Shown here: positions 63,099 to 64,000 of the stretch, piece by piece
Layout: each line of letters opens with the position of its first letter
How positions within the stretch are numbered: the stretch's first letter is position 1
NCBI RefSeq assembly: GCF_024125445.1
Contig: NZ_JAMXWM010000002.1
Location: 124,001-188,000, forward strand
Direction: 5' to 3'
Origin: Sporolactobacillus shoreicorticis
Lineage (GTDB): Bacteria; Bacillota; Bacilli; Bacillales; Sporolactobacillaceae
DNA: 64,000 nt
Translations under genes and position numbers: made by a program
The notes under the pieces: generated by a model
What the model was told of the DNA's origin: nothing
The model's database searches: none
Seen by the model: the letters and a program-made list of their open reading frames with translations, nothing else

Positions 63099-64000
63099 GT
63101 GAATGAAATAACATTTGCCAAAAATGAAGTTGTCATGTTTATGATTGGTGGTAACTTTTCAGCGGATGCGGGCTGGAAGCATAAGGCTCGCTATCATCGG
63201 GGGGATTATGAATTGATTATTTGCGTTAAAGGCCCCATTAATTTATTGATCGGAAATGAAAGTGCCACACTAAATGAGCATGATCTTTTAATTGTGCCTC
63301 CCTATACACCTATGAAAGGAACGGTCCCATCTTCCAACCCAATTGAATTTTATTGGCTGCACTTCCTATTACCCGAAAATCATCATTTACACCAGAAGGT
63401 AAAACTCGAACAGGATCGTAATGAATTAACACATAATGCTGATGACAGGCCCAAGAATTTAGTCATTCAAACCAGCTACCATTTTCAAGATACGCGTGAT
63501 CTATTGATCTTAACCCATCAACTTCTCGCAGTTGATTCGTCGGGCATGTACAGTCAGGAGCAACAAAATCTTTTGATGACTTTAATTTTGATACAGATGG
63601 CAAACTTAGCAAATAAAACCAATTTCGAGGACAAAAACAAAACGGTTGTGAACCAGTTAAAGGAATGGATCAGAACAAATATTTATCGATCACCAACTCT
63701 CGCTGATATCGCAAAGGAAACTAAGTTAAATCAACAGTATGTCTCTAGACTGTTTAAAAAATATGTTGGAATGTCACCTAAGCATTACATGATTCATCTA
63801 AAGGTTCAAACCGCTCAAGCTTTATTGATTCGAACAAATTTATCGATTAAAGAAATTGGTCATTATTCATATTTCTCCGATGATAAATTATTCATGAAGC
63901 AATTTAAGCGGATAAGCGGGGTAACCCCCAGTTCATTCAGAAGTTTATATCAGAAGGTTTATCATAATAATCAGGTGATTGATCCAGTGCTACCCATTCC
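63099..64000 (+). CDS. AraC-family regulator of the glycan locus, cut by the window edge
   Basis: Open frame of 300 codons running off the right edge without a stop. The first half is a cupin-like sugar-sensing domain (HKARYHRGDYELIICVKGPINLLIG, then LNEHDLLIVPPYTPMKG). The second half has both HTH motifs of AraC: PTLADIAKETKLNQQYVSRLFKKYVGMSPKHYMIHLKVQTAQALL and SIKEIGHYSYFSDDKLFMKQFKRISGVTPSSFR. GTG start follows GAGAAGGAG by eight bases. It is divergent from the transporter-GH127-GH39 operon and probably activates it when arabino-sugars are present. Only a short tail should be missing. Confidence 0.9.
   Translation, partial: MNEITFAKNEVVMFMIGGNFSADAGWKHKARYHRGDYELIICVKGPINLLIGNESATLNEHDLLIVPPYTPMKGTVPSSNPIEFYWLHFLLPENHHLHQKVKLEQDRNELTHNADDRPKNLVIQTSYHFQDTRDLLILTHQLLAVDSSGMYSQEQQNLLMTLILIQMANLANKTNFEDKNKTVVNQLKEWIRTNIYRSPTLADIAKETKLNQQYVSRLFKKYVGMSPKHYMIHLKVQTAQALLIRTNLSIKEIGHYSYFSDDKLFMKQFKRISGVTPSSFRSLYQKVYHNNQVIDPVLPI

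Noticed and set aside
1-64000. CRISPR arrays, tRNA and rRNA genes
   Set aside because: No regularly spaced repeats and no tRNA- or rRNA-like stretches were noticed by reading; a covariance-model search was not possible.

Overview
The window is about 64 kb of a moderate-GC Bacillota (Bacilli) chromosome. A four-gene spore-germination operon of the GerA/GerB/GerC type shows an endospore former. That operon sits beside lactic-acid-bacterium-style sugar genes: two lacAB copies, the tagatose-6-phosphate pathway, Gat- and Man-type PTS and a complete Leloir operon. The combination fits Sporolactobacillus or a close relative. This is an inference from gene content; no rRNA or other phylogenetic marker is present. 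No rRNA, tRNA or CRISPR array was found.

Left part (1-32.8 kb) is an accessory mixture. It holds a 23S rRNA m5U methyltransferase, an ECF-like sigma factor with a cysteine-free AhpD-like protein, and a WYL regulator/DJ-1 pair lying between two copies of a decayed serine-recombinase 3' end. A large SF1 helicase of unknown job, a SASA-type esterase, an amino-acid permease, a TetR-controlled MMPL exporter and a tRNA dihydrouridine synthase follow. Next come a patch of gene remnants (SEC-C, response regulator, DUF6508) and a series of regulator/oxidoreductase pairs: MarR with a quinone reductase, HxlR with an SDR, MerR with an SDR. A PadR-DUF1048(x3)-ABC exporter operon carries scars of tandem duplication and a frameshift.

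Middle part (33-46 kb) is a galactose/tagatose block. lacA-lacB-lacC, Gat-type EIIA-EIIB-EIIC, lacD and a DeoR/LacR regulator lie on the plus strand, followed by a second lacA-lacB with a LacX-like mutarotase. On the minus strand are a Man-family PTS (EIIB-EIIC-EIID-EIIA) and a second LacR-like regulator. Shared TGTTCW half-sites and cre-like sites suggest common control by the DeoR proteins and by carbon catabolite repression.

Right part (46-64 kb) contains the ger operon, the galK-galE-galT-galM operon (Leloir pathway, with a cre-like site over the -35 element) and about 1.8 kb of decayed IS110 and IS66 transposases. It ends with a glycan-use locus: a secreted GH39-like enzyme with a CBM35-like module, an intracellular GH127 beta-L-arabinofuranosidase and an MFS/GPH transporter, divergent from an AraC regulator cut by the window edge. 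Two cre sites lie in that divergent promoter region.

The most interesting items for follow-up are the orphan SF1 helicase, the duplicated PadR/DUF1048 exporter operon, the GH39-CBM35/GH127 arabinan-type locus, the recombinase-flanked WYL/DJ-1 module, and the duplicated lacAB pair with its shared operators. None can be called a new system from sequence alone.
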